From Gammaproteobacteria bacterium (GTDB lineage Bacteria > Pseudomonadota > Gammaproteobacteria > UBA4575): DNA of 34,212 nt. Shown piece after piece: positions 10,201 to 18,436 of the stretch (position 1 is its first letter; the number at the start of each line of letters is the position of its first letter). The DNA lies in NCBI GenBank assembly GCA_029253965.1, contig JAQWYM010000003.1, forward strand, positions 1 through 34,212, read 5' to 3'. The position numbers and the translations under genes were made by a program. The notes under the pieces were generated by a model that made no database searches, was not told where the DNA came from, and was given only the letters and a program-made list of their open reading frames with translations.

Positions 10201-10396
10201 CTCGCGTAATTTGCTTTTCGACCTCAGCAGGTGGTGCACCTTCAAACTCTGTGACGATACGGACACGATCGAGATCGACTACTGGAAACATTTCCTGTGG
10301 CAGATTAGTCCACGCCATAGCACCAGCAATAACGATGATCAATAAGAACAAGTTAACGACTAAGGCGTTACGAATTGAAAATTGAATGATGTTCAT
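7241..10396 (-). CDS. RND-family efflux permease (AcrB/HAE-1-like)
   Basis: This 1051-residue inner-membrane pump has the RND layout: one N-terminal membrane helix, a large periplasmic loop, a bundle of helices, a second large loop and a final helical bundle. The TM4 proton-relay pair is present in GMIVDDAIIVTENV, and the arginine in RIRPILL matches AcrB Arg971. The TM10 lysine of AcrB (AKNAIL) is replaced: here the segment reads GIVVNDSLILVDF with Asn at that position. The protein therefore belongs to a different RND subgroup from the classical drug pumps, and its substrate is unknown. It follows the adaptor gene by 9 bases. No outer-membrane TolC-like factor is encoded in the window. Confidence 0.95.
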   Translation of the reverse strand: MNIIQFSIRNALVVNLFLLIIVIAGAMAWTNLPQEMFPVVDLDRVRIVTEFEGAPPAEVEKQITRVIEEELESLPDIDLVTSESSEGLSKIEIQLKTDTDVDDFLLEVRALVDAINDLPDEAETPVVNRLKTRFPVISLALYGDIPPGLLYATAEDVRRDILSLPGVASVGIAGDREWELWVVVDPQRLAVRGVSLEQVQQALRANLRDLPGGSVQSAEGDILLRGMGVADDVEAVERLVLQSEVGGGQLMLSEVAEVQLRLQEEQTLGRFNGAPSVNLTITKTAKASTIDIAAAVRVYQKEIAQSLPPGIEVGLFSDLSSYVKTRLDTVKSSGLIGLILVLASLYWFLNFRVAFITALGIPVSFLIGVMLMYYLGYTINMISLFAFLIALGMIVDDAIIVTENVYRHIENGVAPRQAARVGAAEVFWPIVASTSTTIAAFMPMFGITGTMGKFIEVIPVVVTVTLIGSLIEAFVILPAHAADYLRLKKKKKSEFWSKGLKRYLSVLQWSLLNRYIISVATIAILAVFLTYAATRLPYNQFGSVETGQFMVNIEAPNTYSLDDSAGLAETIEGRILASMDEEQELKSMLTNVGVTLIDFNRLKMGSHYIQIIIDLEKAAPKGFIENYVSPVVNLKFSTEGTRERSTQEVINQIRLQLQDIAGVQRFSILRPQGGPAGSDIEIGVSGDNIDRLIQLSTEVKQFLRQLPGVQDVQQDLEPGKLEYQYSLNERGRELGLTQQQISNAVRTGYVGLELEHVSWDNERYPVRLIYPDHLRKDGSTLANLPIILSGGGTVYLGEVADITLSRGLGTILRRDAQRLALVTAEVDTKVTTPIEVNALIERQFSDAFDNDPNYELLFLGEKKEANDSFKDVFNVLIISLAVIFFILAALFKSILDPLVIMLAIPFGIVGVIIGHMLFNYNLQFLSMIGFLALTGIVVNDSLILVDFAKKRRVQGIACVEALIDAGRTRIRPILLTTVTTFLGISPLIFFASGQTAFLSPMAISLGFGLIFATVLILIVVPCFYMVADDFRSFLQRLRASQFKFKQDEPEN

Positions 10397-10405
10397 GGCT
10401 AGGCC

Positions 10406-11596
10406 TTACTCAAAGACAACGGCTTGTCCATCACGCAGTGAGACGACATCTCTAGCAACCAATGATTGTCCGACCTGCAGGCCGGCAAGCACCAACACCT
10501 CTTGACCGACACGCCGTCCTAGTTGCACTAAGACTCTATTAAGCTTGCCTTCCTCATAGACAAACACATAGCTCTCTCCACTCAGGTTCATGACCGCAGC
10601 ACTAGGAATAGTGAGCACTTGGTTTAATGGCAGATGTGGCAAATTAGCGATTGCCAGCATGCCAGAACGCAGACCCTGCCCTTGCAAGCGTAAACGTAGT
10701 TTATGCGTATTCGTATCCAAGTCTGGGTCAGGCTGCAATGCAATGACCTTGGCAATATAGCTATTACCAACAGAGTTTACTGTGACTTCTTGACCTAAAG
10801 ACAAACCAGCTAATAGTTCGCCTCGCAGTTGCAGCTGAAGATCATAGGCACTGGTATCGACGACTGTCAGCGCAGGATCATTAAGACTCACGCGGTCACC
10901 CTGCTCTAACAGTACCTCGTTAACATAGCCATCAAATGGGGCGCGTAAAATGGTTCGTGCTAGATCACGCTCTGCTTGCGCTTGCTTACTTTGCTGCATT
11001 GCAATTCGACTACTGGCGGTTGCCGTCGCAAATTCCAGCTTCTGCACATCAGCACGCAGGGCAATCCCTTGTTGATGCATATCATCAAGCTGGCTCTTTG
11101 CGACCATATTTCTACTGCTAAGCTCTTCTATACGGCGCTGTTTATTCTTTTGCAGTACTACATTGACCTGTGCTAACTGCAGTAGCTCACGATCTCGCTC
11201 GGCACCTCGCTTTTCGATATCCAGTTGATACTGCGCCTGCTTTAATTGGTCTTGGTAGTCGTCCTGATCGAGCTTTAGCAGAGCTTGGCCACGACTCACC
11301 GCTGTACCGGGCTCGACTAAGCGTTCAGCGAGTCGTCCAGTAACCTCGAAATTTAGCGAACTAGAACGTAATGGATAGAGCCGCCCAGTGAGCTTTTCAT
11401 GCGGTTTTAAGGATTGCCTTTTTACCGTGGTTAGGGTCACCTTCAATGCTGGAGTGGCCTGTAGCACCATCACCGGCTCAGGCTTCGTCACCACTAAACC
11501 CCAAATAAGGACAATACTGAGTAAAAGCATCGCTACTATCACTAGCAAAGTCTTTCTAAGCGCACCTTTTTGTTTGTAATGCTCTATACTATTCAC
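10406..11596 (-). CDS. RND efflux periplasmic adaptor (membrane fusion protein)
   Basis: This 396-residue protein links the RND pump to an outer-membrane channel. An N-terminal membrane anchor (about residues 15-36) has no lipobox. A lipoyl/barrel-sandwich half motif follows (GTAVSRGQALLKLD near 97-110), then a helical hairpin rich in Gln/Lys/Arg (about 112-215). The second lipoyl half follows (RTILRAPFDGYVNEVLLEQGD, shortened here to its RAPFDG core), then beta-barrel and membrane-proximal domains. The start codon is GTG at 11596 with only a weak GAGA upstream. It is the first gene of the leftward unit and is divergent from lptD across a 109-base gap. Confidence 0.93.
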   Translation of the reverse strand: MNSIEHYKQKGALRKTLLVIVAMLLLSIVLIWGLVVTKPEPVMVLQATPALKVTLTTVKRQSLKPHEKLTGRLYPLRSSSLNFEVTGRLAERLVEPGTAVSRGQALLKLDQDDYQDQLKQAQYQLDIEKRGAERDRELLQLAQVNVVLQKNKQRRIEELSSRNMVAKSQLDDMHQQGIALRADVQKLEFATATASSRIAMQQSKQAQAERDLARTILRAPFDGYVNEVLLEQGDRVSLNDPALTVVDTSAYDLQLQLRGELLAGLSLGQEVTVNSVGNSYIAKVIALQPDPDLDTNTHKLRLRLQGQGLRSGMLAIANLPHLPLNQVLTIPSAAVMNLSGESYVFVYEEGKLNRVLVQLGRRVGQEVLVLAGLQVGQSLVARDVVSLRDGQAVVFE

Positions 11597-11705
11597 ACTA
11601 TCTCAATCTAATATTAGGCCAAAATAAACGACTACCTGTTACGTCCACCAAAACAGGCTGCCATCGAAATTCTCTTGTACTATCGGAACTAATTACCATT
11701 CTATT

Positions 11706-13853
11706 ATGCGTTTTAGCCTTGCTCTAATTTTAATCCTTTTCTCCAGCTCAATTGCTGTTGCAGAAAGCCTCTCTAACTTCAAACAATGTGGCCCTCAAGG
11801 GCAACCTCGTGAGAGCTTGGGTTTACCTGCGTTAGAAGATAGTACCTCTAATCGTGTGCACATGTTTCGTGACAATCAACACTTGCATGCTGACCATGTA
11901 CAGTATTCTGACAAAACGAATAAAGCGGTTGCGACTGGCAATGTTGTCATCTACGACGATGAGTACACCATGCAGGCGCCTATCTCTGCTGAATACCACA
12001 CTGATGATGAAACCGCGCTGGCTAATGATGTTACCTACTGGTACGCAGCATCACATGGCAGTGGCACTGCCGACCAAGCACGGAAGGTCTCAGAAGAGAT
12101 CATTGAACTGGATAACGGCACTTACTCCACCTGTACCTTCACGGCTCGTTCTTGGGAGTTACGTGGCAAGAATGTCAGTATCAACCGTAAAACAGGCGTT
12201 GTAACAGGGCGCAATGTCACCACACGCTTCAAGGGCGTACCAATTTTCTATTCACCTTATATGAGCTTTTCACTCACCGGTGAACGTAAAACCGGCTTTG
12301 TTGCCCCGACCTGGTCACGCAGTAGCTCATCGGGTTTCTCATTACAGACCCCTTGGTACTGGAACATCGCACCTAATCGTGACGCCCTGGTGACCCCACG
12401 CTATTACACCAAACGCGGCACTGAGCTTGGCCTAGAGACCCGTTATCTGAATCCGAACTCCGCCGGACAAGTAAATCTAAGAGCCATAGATGATAGCGAG
12501 TATAACGATGGCCGTTATTACTTTAGTCTCTCGCATAAGCAGCGCTTCAGCCAAGCATGGAGCACCGAGCTGATTTTCAATAAGGTCTCCGATGACACCT
12601 ATTTTGAAGACTTAGGGGATACCTTGGGTGCAAGTAGCTTGCAGCGTCTCGAACGACGGGGTGATTTAAACTATAGCGCGCAGCACTTCGGTGGTAACTG
12701 GAATGGTCATCTGCGTTTCCAAGATTTTCAGATAGTCGATAAAAACCATAACTCAATTGACGACCCTTATACGATCCGGCCACAACTACAGATTAATAAT
12801 CGCTTTGCCCTCCCAGCAAATCTTGAGTTCACATCACGCAGTGAATGGAGCTCTTTTGATCACGACTCCAAGGTTGATGGCGAACGCAGCCACTTTGAGA
12901 TGGAGATGAGCCGAACCTGGTCTAGTGCAGCCTATTCTATAAAGCCAGCAATGCGTTTGATGCATACTCGATATACTCTAAACAATAACCTAAGTGATGA
13001 CACGCCTGAGCGAAGCCTACCTAGCTTCTCAGTTGATGCTAAAGGTTTATTTGAGCGCCCACTTGCCGGCAGCTACCGCCAGACTCTAGAACCCCGTCTA
13101 TTTTATTTAAACACGCCAAAACGTTCACAAGGTGATATCCCCATCTTTGATAGCGGTGAGAATGAATTCACCTTTGCCCAGATATTCCGTACTAATCGAT
13201 TTTCAAGTGTCGACCGTATAGCCGATGCCAATCAATTGACAGCCGCCCTTAGCAGCCGTCTGATCTCAGAAGACAGTGGCCGTGAGCTAATGCGCGCCAG
13301 TATTGGTCAAATCTTTTACTTTAGAGACTTAGAAGTCACCGAAGATAAGAACAGCGCTGCGATTGATGAAAACACATCCAATCTAGCTGCAGAACTGTCA
13401 GTTGCGCCAAATAAATCAATGCGTGCCGTTGCTAGTGCGACCTATGACACCTATGAAGAGCAGCTTGACCGTTCCAATGTCAGCCTGAATTACACCTCAG
13501 AGCGCAACATAAAGCTCAATCTAGCGCATCGCTATCGTCGTTTAGACTACTCGCAGTCTGATCTCTCGGTTATTTTACCTATCAGCAGTGAATGGCGTGC
13601 CGTCGGCCGTTGGAACTATGATCTAAAAGAAGATCAGGATATCGATTTACTCGCAGGTCTTGAATATGACACCTGCTGCTGGAAAATCCGTGTTGTTGGT
13701 CGTCGCTACACAAATGATAGCGAAGGCGACTATAATAAGAGTATAGAGGTGCAATTCACTCTAAAAGGTTTAACCAGCTTAGGTTCTCCTCTCAGTGAAC
13801 AACTACAAGGTAGCATTCGAGGTTATGAAGATCGCAACACCTACATTGATTAA
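11706..13853 (+). CDS. lptD: LPS-assembly outer-membrane protein LptD
   Basis: This 715-residue protein inserts lipopolysaccharide into the outer leaflet with LptE. The signal peptide runs to about residue 19 (AVAES). An OstA/LptA-like jellyroll follows (about 52-150: HADHVQYSDK, ATGNVVIYDDEYTMQA), and then a beta-barrel of LptD type. Four cysteines, Cys28, Cys143, Cys657 and Cys658 (DTCCW), match the paired disulphides of E. coli LptD (Cys31, 173, 724, 725). The protein is somewhat shorter than the E. coli form (784), mainly in the barrel. No Shine-Dalgarno is visible before the ATG, but no alternative upstream start exists and the signal peptide fits. surA starts inside its 3' end. Confidence 0.96.
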   Translation: MRFSLALILILFSSSIAVAESLSNFKQCGPQGQPRESLGLPALEDSTSNRVHMFRDNQHLHADHVQYSDKTNKAVATGNVVIYDDEYTMQAPISAEYHTDDETALANDVTYWYAASHGSGTADQARKVSEEIIELDNGTYSTCTFTARSWELRGKNVSINRKTGVVTGRNVTTRFKGVPIFYSPYMSFSLTGERKTGFVAPTWSRSSSSGFSLQTPWYWNIAPNRDALVTPRYYTKRGTELGLETRYLNPNSAGQVNLRAIDDSEYNDGRYYFSLSHKQRFSQAWSTELIFNKVSDDTYFEDLGDTLGASSLQRLERRGDLNYSAQHFGGNWNGHLRFQDFQIVDKNHNSIDDPYTIRPQLQINNRFALPANLEFTSRSEWSSFDHDSKVDGERSHFEMEMSRTWSSAAYSIKPAMRLMHTRYTLNNNLSDDTPERSLPSFSVDAKGLFERPLAGSYRQTLEPRLFYLNTPKRSQGDIPIFDSGENEFTFAQIFRTNRFSSVDRIADANQLTAALSSRLISEDSGRELMRASIGQIFYFRDLEVTEDKNSAAIDENTSNLAAELSVAPNKSMRAVASATYDTYEEQLDRSNVSLNYTSERNIKLNLAHRYRRLDYSQSDLSVILPISSEWRAVGRWNYDLKEDQDIDLLAGLEYDTCCWKIRVVGRRYTNDSEGDYNKSIEVQFTLKGLTSLGSPLSEQLQGSIRGYEDRNTYID

Positions 13854-15144
13854 GTTAGCGCAGGCGCTATTCCTCTCACTGGTGCTCAGCAGCGCAGGTT
13901 ATGCTGAACTCCTCATCGACACGATTGCTGCAGTTGTTGAAGACTCAGTCATCACTGAGAATGAACTTATCCAGCGCATGGCTGTGATTCGTGCACAAGC
14001 CAGTGATCAAGCACAGTTCCCAAGGGATTCTGTTTTCCTTCAGCAAGTCCTAAATCGGATGATCACGGAGCGCTTACAAATCACCTATGGCAGCCGCCGT
14101 GGCATCGAGGTTGATGAATTACAGTTGGATCGAGCGATGCAAGAACTGGCAGAACGCAATCGCATGACCTTGGAAGAGTTTCGTCAAACCCTGCTTCAGA
14201 AAAAAATAGATTACATCTCTTTCCGTGAACAGGTACGCACCGAAATGTTAGTCGGCCAAGTTCGCCGTCGTGCCGTCGAGAGTAAAATTAAAATTTCAGA
14301 TCAAGAAATAAATGAATTACTGGAACAACAAAAAAACAGTCTTAATCTCGACGTGGAATACCGTATTGCACATATCCTCGTGCAGCTACCGACAGACCCA
14401 ACCCCTGAACAACTACAAGAGGCAAAGGCGAAGGTAGAACAGGTCGAACAGTTAGCACAACAGGGTGACAGCTTTACTCAGCTTGCTATCCGTTACTCAC
14501 AGTCACAGGATGCACTAGAAGGCGGTGACCTCGGTTGGCGTAACCGTGATCAAATTCCAGCTATATTTGCCGATCACCTTGATGGCCTGACAGCAGGTGA
14601 TCTGAGTAAGGTCGTCCGCAGCCCCAATGGCTTACACTTATTTAAAGTGATTGATACACGCGGCAATAAAACCGTACTGATTGAACAGATGCGCAGCCGT
14701 CACATCCTCCTCAGAGTTAACGCTGTGCGCAGTGATGATGATGCCTTACGTGATCTTACTTCCTTGCGCAGCCGTATCGTCAATGGTGCAGACTTCTCAG
14801 AACTAGCGCGTGCAAACTCTGATGACCCTGGCACCGCAGTGAATGGTGGCACCTTGGATTGGGTGGCACCTAGTGCCTTAGCCCCATCTTTCCGCGACAC
14901 CGCGGCCCGCTTAACGATTGGCCAAATCAGTGAGCCCTTCAAGAGCCGCTTCGGCTGGCACATCCTCGAAGTCTTAGAGCGTCGTCAACATGACAACTCA
15001 GAAGATGCCCGCCGTGAAAAGGCGCGTGGCACGCTACGTCAACGTAAGATCGAAGAAGAAACAGATCTGTGGATACGTCAATTAGTTGATGAAAGTTATG
15101 TCGATAATCGTTTATTGGCTAACGACACCAGCACGGCTCAATAA
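13825..15144 (+). CDS. surA: Periplasmic chaperone/peptidyl-prolyl isomerase SurA
   Basis: SurA escorts unfolded outer-membrane proteins, including LptD, across the periplasm. I start it at ATG 13825 rather than the in-frame GTG at 13795. The ATG opens a clean signal peptide (MKIATPTLIKLAQ... ending SAGYA before ELLIDTIAAVV) and is preceded by GAGG, though only two bases away. The 439-residue protein has an N-terminal SurA domain, parvulin domain 1 (RIAHILVQLP to LHLFKVIDTRG), parvulin domain 2 (RSRHILLRV to GWHILEVLERR) and a C-terminal helix. With this start it overlaps lptD by 29 bases, coupling a chaperone to its main client. Confidence 0.95.
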   Translation: MKIATPTLIKLAQALFLSLVLSSAGYAELLIDTIAAVVEDSVITENELIQRMAVIRAQASDQAQFPRDSVFLQQVLNRMITERLQITYGSRRGIEVDELQLDRAMQELAERNRMTLEEFRQTLLQKKIDYISFREQVRTEMLVGQVRRRAVESKIKISDQEINELLEQQKNSLNLDVEYRIAHILVQLPTDPTPEQLQEAKAKVEQVEQLAQQGDSFTQLAIRYSQSQDALEGGDLGWRNRDQIPAIFADHLDGLTAGDLSKVVRSPNGLHLFKVIDTRGNKTVLIEQMRSRHILLRVNAVRSDDDALRDLTSLRSRIVNGADFSELARANSDDPGTAVNGGTLDWVAPSALAPSFRDTAARLTIGQISEPFKSRFGWHILEVLERRQHDNSEDARREKARGTLRQRKIEEETDLWIRQLVDESYVDNRLLANDTSTAQ

Positions 15145-15150
15145 GCTGCT

Positions 15151-16113
15151 GTGCAGACCTATGCACCACTAGCAATCACTGCTGGAGAACCTGCCGGTAT
15201 CGGTCTCGATATCATTCTCCAGTCTATGCCTGAGCTCAAAGATTGCATTATTATTACCGATGAATCTGCACTTAGAGAACGTGCACAGCAACTCGGTATA
15301 GCGCTTGAAATAACCCAGACTGCAGCGCGCTATGATCATCAGCTACGGGTTAAACCAATAGCAACAAATAATGCTGTCTTTGCGGGCACCTTAGACTCAA
15401 ACAATGCCGAGCATGTTCTCGCCTGTCTGGATGAATCTCTGCGTGGCACTCTCGCGGGTGATTACAGTGCGATAGTGACAGCGCCCTTGCACAAGGGCGT
15501 CATTAACGATGCGGGTGTTGCCTTCACCGGACATACTGAATACTTTGCGAAACACACCAACAGTGAAGTTGTCATGCTCTTAGTTGCAGGTCAGGTGCGT
15601 GTCGCCTTAGCAACAACGCACCTACCTTTAGCAGCGGTGGCTGAGGCGATTACAAGCGACCTCATTATCCGCAAGATCACTATACTTGAGCATGACTTAC
15701 GCACTAAATTTGCACTAGAAAGACCACATATTGCAGTCTGTGGCTTAAACCCACATGCCGGTGAACAGGGGCATTTAGGCCGTGAGGAAATTGAGATTAT
15801 CGAGCCGGCCTTAGAGCATTTACGCCAACAAGGCATTAATGTCAGTGGCCCACATCCAGCAGATACTATTTTTTGTCAGCATCACTTAGAGCAGACTGAT
15901 GCCGTCTTTGCGATGTACCATGATCAGGGCTTGCCGGTACTGAAACATATTGGTTTTGGTGATGCCGTGAATACCACACTCGGCCTGCCAATTATCCGCA
16001 CCTCAGTTGATCATGGAACTGCCCTCGATCTAGCCGCTAGCGGTAAAGCTAATGCCGGAAGTTTACTCGCAGCATTAACCCTAGCCCGACATCAAGTAAC
16101 GTCCCGTTTATAA
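15151..16113 (+). CDS. pdxA: 4-hydroxythreonine-4-phosphate dehydrogenase PdxA
   Basis: PdxA oxidises 4-phosphohydroxy-L-threonine in the DXP-dependent pyridoxal phosphate pathway. The 320-residue frame begins with GTG six bases after surA and opens directly with the family N-terminus (ITAGEPAGIG). Metal and substrate motifs are all present: TAPLHKG, FTGHTEYFA, GLNPHAGEQGHLGREE, AMYHDQGLPVLK and a C-terminal RTSVDHGTALDLA. The divalent-metal histidines lie in GHTE, PHAGE and YHDQG. It is part of the surA-pdxA-ksgA order common in gammaproteobacteria, but three extra genes separate it from ksgA here. Confidence 0.96.
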   Translation: MQTYAPLAITAGEPAGIGLDIILQSMPELKDCIIITDESALRERAQQLGIALEITQTAARYDHQLRVKPIATNNAVFAGTLDSNNAEHVLACLDESLRGTLAGDYSAIVTAPLHKGVINDAGVAFTGHTEYFAKHTNSEVVMLLVAGQVRVALATTHLPLAAVAEAITSDLIIRKITILEHDLRTKFALERPHIAVCGLNPHAGEQGHLGREEIEIIEPALEHLRQQGINVSGPHPADTIFCQHHLEQTDAVFAMYHDQGLPVLKHIGFGDAVNTTLGLPIIRTSVDHGTALDLAASGKANAGSLLAALTLARHQVTSRL

Positions 16114-16140
16114 ATAATGACAAAGGATCAGAAGAAACCC

Positions 16141-16728
16141 ATGCGTTTCCTACTTAAGACCTCAATCTTAATCAGTGCCTTGCTGTTTAACACAGCATGC
16201 CAGTCTAAATCAGATAATGAACAACAATTTATTGCTCAGAGCAAAGAGCTTATTAAAGCCTTGGCCAGTGATCTTCAACACACTATGAAAACAGCGGTAA
16301 AATCAGGGGGGTTTGAAAAAGCAATTTCAGCCTGCCAGAATCAAGCACCACTGATCAAGCAAAGCCATAACCAAACCTCTGCCTTAGAAATTAAACGCAC
16401 CAGCTTAAAATGGCGCAACCCTAATAATAGTCCTGATGATTGGGAACGACAGGTGCTGCTTGCCTTTGAAGAGCAGAAGCGTGCAGGTGTTGCTATCAGC
16501 AAGCTCAATCATAGTGAAGTAATCGAAACAGATTCAACCTTAGAATATCGTTTCATGAAAGCCATCCCAATTAAATCAGTCTGCCTCAACTGCCATGGTG
16601 ATGAGAGTCAGATAACATCGCCAGTTGCTGCCGCATTAAAGCAACAATACCCTCTTGATAATGCGACACAGTTTAAGGCCGGAGATATTCGCGGTGCCTT
16701 TTCCGTGCGCAAAACAGTGGTGCACTAA
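16141..16728 (+). CDS. Tll0287-like (DUF3365) haem-type protein, probable lipoprotein
   Basis: I place the start at ATG 16141 because it opens an export signal (MRFLLKTSILISALLFNTAC) and AAAGGA/AGAAG lie upstream. The in-frame ATG at 16117 adds eight polar residues and has no ribosome site. The mature protein would begin at Cys20; the lipobox is imperfect (Asn at -3). A single CLNCH c-type haem motif (Cys148, Cys151, His152) lies in SVCLNCHGDE. The preceding region fits the Tll0287-like/DUF3365 domain, including an ACQNQAP segment with Cys65. Proteins with this domain are haem-binding sensors or redox proteins of uncertain role. It is 195 residues long and is followed two bases later by a flavin-barrel gene. 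Confidence 0.82.
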   Translation: MRFLLKTSILISALLFNTACQSKSDNEQQFIAQSKELIKALASDLQHTMKTAVKSGGFEKAISACQNQAPLIKQSHNQTSALEIKRTSLKWRNPNNSPDDWERQVLLAFEEQKRAGVAISKLNHSEVIETDSTLEYRFMKAIPIKSVCLNCHGDESQITSPVAAALKQQYPLDNATQFKAGDIRGAFSVRKTVVH

Positions 16729-16730
16729 TA

Positions 16731-17111
16731 ATGTCTAAGCCCTTACCACAAGAATTTATAGCTGCTTGGGAAAACCGTCAGGCTCTGATGTCTCTCAGTA
16801 CTGTAGACAATAATTCCCAGCCCAACAGCATCTGGTTACTGTGTGCTGAATTAATCGATGAGACACGCATCAGTATTGCTAACAATGCTATGACGAAAAC
16901 TCTACAGAACATCGAGCAAGGTAGTCATGGGGCATTGCTGATTATTGCCCCAGAGCGTGAGTCCTATCAGATCAAAGGTCGTCTTCAACATTTTTCGGAT
17001 GGCCCTTTTTACGATGAAATGAAAACTTGGCTTGACCCTAAATTTCCCGGCAAGGGCGCCGTTAATCTCCACATTGAAGAAATTTATTATGGCGCAGAAA
17101 AAGTTTTTTAA
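16731..17111 (+). CDS. Pyridoxamine 5'-phosphate oxidase-like split-barrel protein
   Basis: This 126-residue protein has the size and pattern of the FMN-binding split-barrel family. A helix leads into a strand ending SLSTVDNNSQPNS, then RISIANNAMTKTLQNIEQ (equivalent to the AxxxxKTxxN flavin-phosphate region), then ALLIIAPERESYQIKGRLQ and a C-terminal strand. Members include true PNP oxidases, haem-degrading proteins and many uncharacterised flavoproteins. The lack of the PdxH C-terminal extension argues against real PdxH activity. It is two bases downstream of a haem-type lipoprotein gene and close to pdxA. The next gene overlaps its end by 23 bases. Confidence 0.8.
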   Translation: MSKPLPQEFIAAWENRQALMSLSTVDNNSQPNSIWLLCAELIDETRISIANNAMTKTLQNIEQGSHGALLIIAPERESYQIKGRLQHFSDGPFYDEMKTWLDPKFPGKGAVNLHIEEIYYGAEKVF

Positions 17112-17610
17112 GTCATTACGAATAGTAGTTGGCATGAGCCTATTACTGCCAAGTACGGTGCTCTTACTGCTGCTCTTTATCAGTAGTACATCAATCGCAG
17201 ACGAGACTATCTCTATCACACTAAACTCAGATAAAGACTTTAAGTTCAGTGAAAAGGATACAACTGTTTTCCATCTGCGGGCATTGGATGACAAGCTGCG
17301 AGAACTGCAAGGTTTAGCACAGACACAATCCTTGGGAGTAGCCAACCTCGGGCAAGTCGAGCTCTTAGCGAGTGGCTCAACAGTCACTGTATTACGTAAT
17401 ATCGCAGCGCAGATTGCGCAGGCTTTAGAGATTAACTTCTATTTAATTGGCGATAGTGAGAGTGATCATGCGCTCGCTCCACATCAGTTATTATTGCTCT
17501 ATAACGAAGATAGCAAGATCACCTTGGCCTTAACAAAAAATACAGATAGTGAACACTATCAACTGATCGCTAGCTATGCTCTCAGCAAGCAGCCAGCCAA
17601 GACCCATTAA
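17089..17610 (+). CDS. Membrane-anchored hypothetical protein
   Basis: I do not recognise this protein. ATG 17089 has GAAGA eight bases upstream and opens a basic N-terminus (MAQKKFFKSLR) followed by a long hydrophobic stretch (about residues 12-38) ending SIADE. This could be a cleaved signal peptide or an anchor. A longer reading from TTG 17032 would lie wholly within the previous gene and would bury the signal, so I reject it. The 173-residue protein has a soluble, mixed alpha/beta-looking remainder with no cysteine and no motif I can name. It overlaps the split-barrel gene by 23 bases and ends 13 bases before ksgA, so it is almost certainly co-transcribed with both. Confidence 0.7.
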   Translation: MAQKKFFKSLRIVVGMSLLLPSTVLLLLLFISSTSIADETISITLNSDKDFKFSEKDTTVFHLRALDDKLRELQGLAQTQSLGVANLGQVELLASGSTVTVLRNIAAQIAQALEINFYLIGDSESDHALAPHQLLLLYNEDSKITLALTKNTDSEHYQLIASYALSKQPAKTH

Positions 17611-17623
17611 GGTCTAATTTATT

Positions 17624-18421
17624 ATGGCTACTCATCGCGCCAAAAAACGTTTTGGCCAAAACTTCTTAGTGGATGACAGTGTCATCCATAGCCTAATCAA
17701 TGCGATTGGCCCGCAGCGTACTGATCGCGTTCTTGAAATCGGCCCTGGCTTAGGGGCTATGACCTTACCGCTGCTAGCCCGTCTTCAACAGTTGGAAGTT
17801 ATTGAGATTGATCGTGATCTGATTGCACGTTGGCAGGCACGCAATTTAGAGCAGCTGATTATTCACCAATGCGATGCCTTGAAATTCGACTTTCGCAATG
17901 ATCTCAGTGCTGACACCAATACCAGACCACGACGCCTGGTGGGTAACCTACCATATAATATTTCTACACCTTTAATATTCCATATCTTGGAGCAGGCTGA
18001 AGCCGTACAAGACATGCACTTCATGCTGCAGAAGGAAGTGGTTGACCGTCTCTGTGCACGCTGTGGTGATCGACAGTACGGGCGCCTAGCTGTCATGGTG
18101 CAAAGTCGCTGTCAGACACAGAAACTATTAGAAATAGCACCTGAGAGTTTTTCGCCTGCACCTAAGGTGACTTCCGCATTTGTGCGTTTAGAGCCATTGT
18201 CTGAACCCATGGTGGCAGATACTATGCAAAGCCTTTTTGCGCAGTTAGTGCAACAGGCATTTGCTCAGCCAAGAAAAACCATTGCAAACAATCTGCGTGA
18301 GCAACTCTCGGCCGACGCCTTAAGGCAGTTAGATATCGACCCTGGTGCACGCCCACAAACTATTTCAATTGAGCAGCTAATTCGCATTACGCAACAGCTA
18401 TCAATGACAATCACTGAATAA
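17624..18421 (+). CDS. ksgA: 16S rRNA dimethyladenosine transferase (A1518/A1519)
   Basis: KsgA (RsmA) dimethylates the two adjacent adenosines in helix 45 of 16S rRNA, a late check on small-subunit assembly. This 265-residue protein begins with the family signature AKKRFGQNFL. It has the SAM-binding motif VLEIGPGLGAMT (about 36-47), an acidic ribose-binding residue in VIEIDRDL, and the catalytic NLPYNISTPL (about 107-116). The C-terminal RNA-binding lobe contains PRKTIANNLR. AAGG lies upstream of the ATG at suitable spacing. It leads the ksgA-apaG-apaH run with short gaps. Confidence 0.97.
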   Translation: MATHRAKKRFGQNFLVDDSVIHSLINAIGPQRTDRVLEIGPGLGAMTLPLLARLQQLEVIEIDRDLIARWQARNLEQLIIHQCDALKFDFRNDLSADTNTRPRRLVGNLPYNISTPLIFHILEQAEAVQDMHFMLQKEVVDRLCARCGDRQYGRLAVMVQSRCQTQKLLEIAPESFSPAPKVTSAFVRLEPLSEPMVADTMQSLFAQLVQQAFAQPRKTIANNLREQLSADALRQLDIDPGARPQTISIEQLIRITQQLSMTITE

Positions 18422-18436
18422 AAAGAGACATCAAGT

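Noticed and set aside
11681-11705. GGAACT before lptD as a sigma-E -35 box
   Set aside because: The matching -10 would fall inside the coding start, which leaves no room for a leader.
13795-13824. GTG start ten codons upstream for surA
   Set aside because: It would place ten mostly polar residues before the signal peptide. The ATG at 13825 opens a standard signal.
17032-17088. TTG start for the membrane-anchored hypothetical gene
   Set aside because: It adds 19 residues encoded wholly inside the previous gene and displaces the basic-hydrophobic N-terminus. ATG 17089 has a ribosome site.
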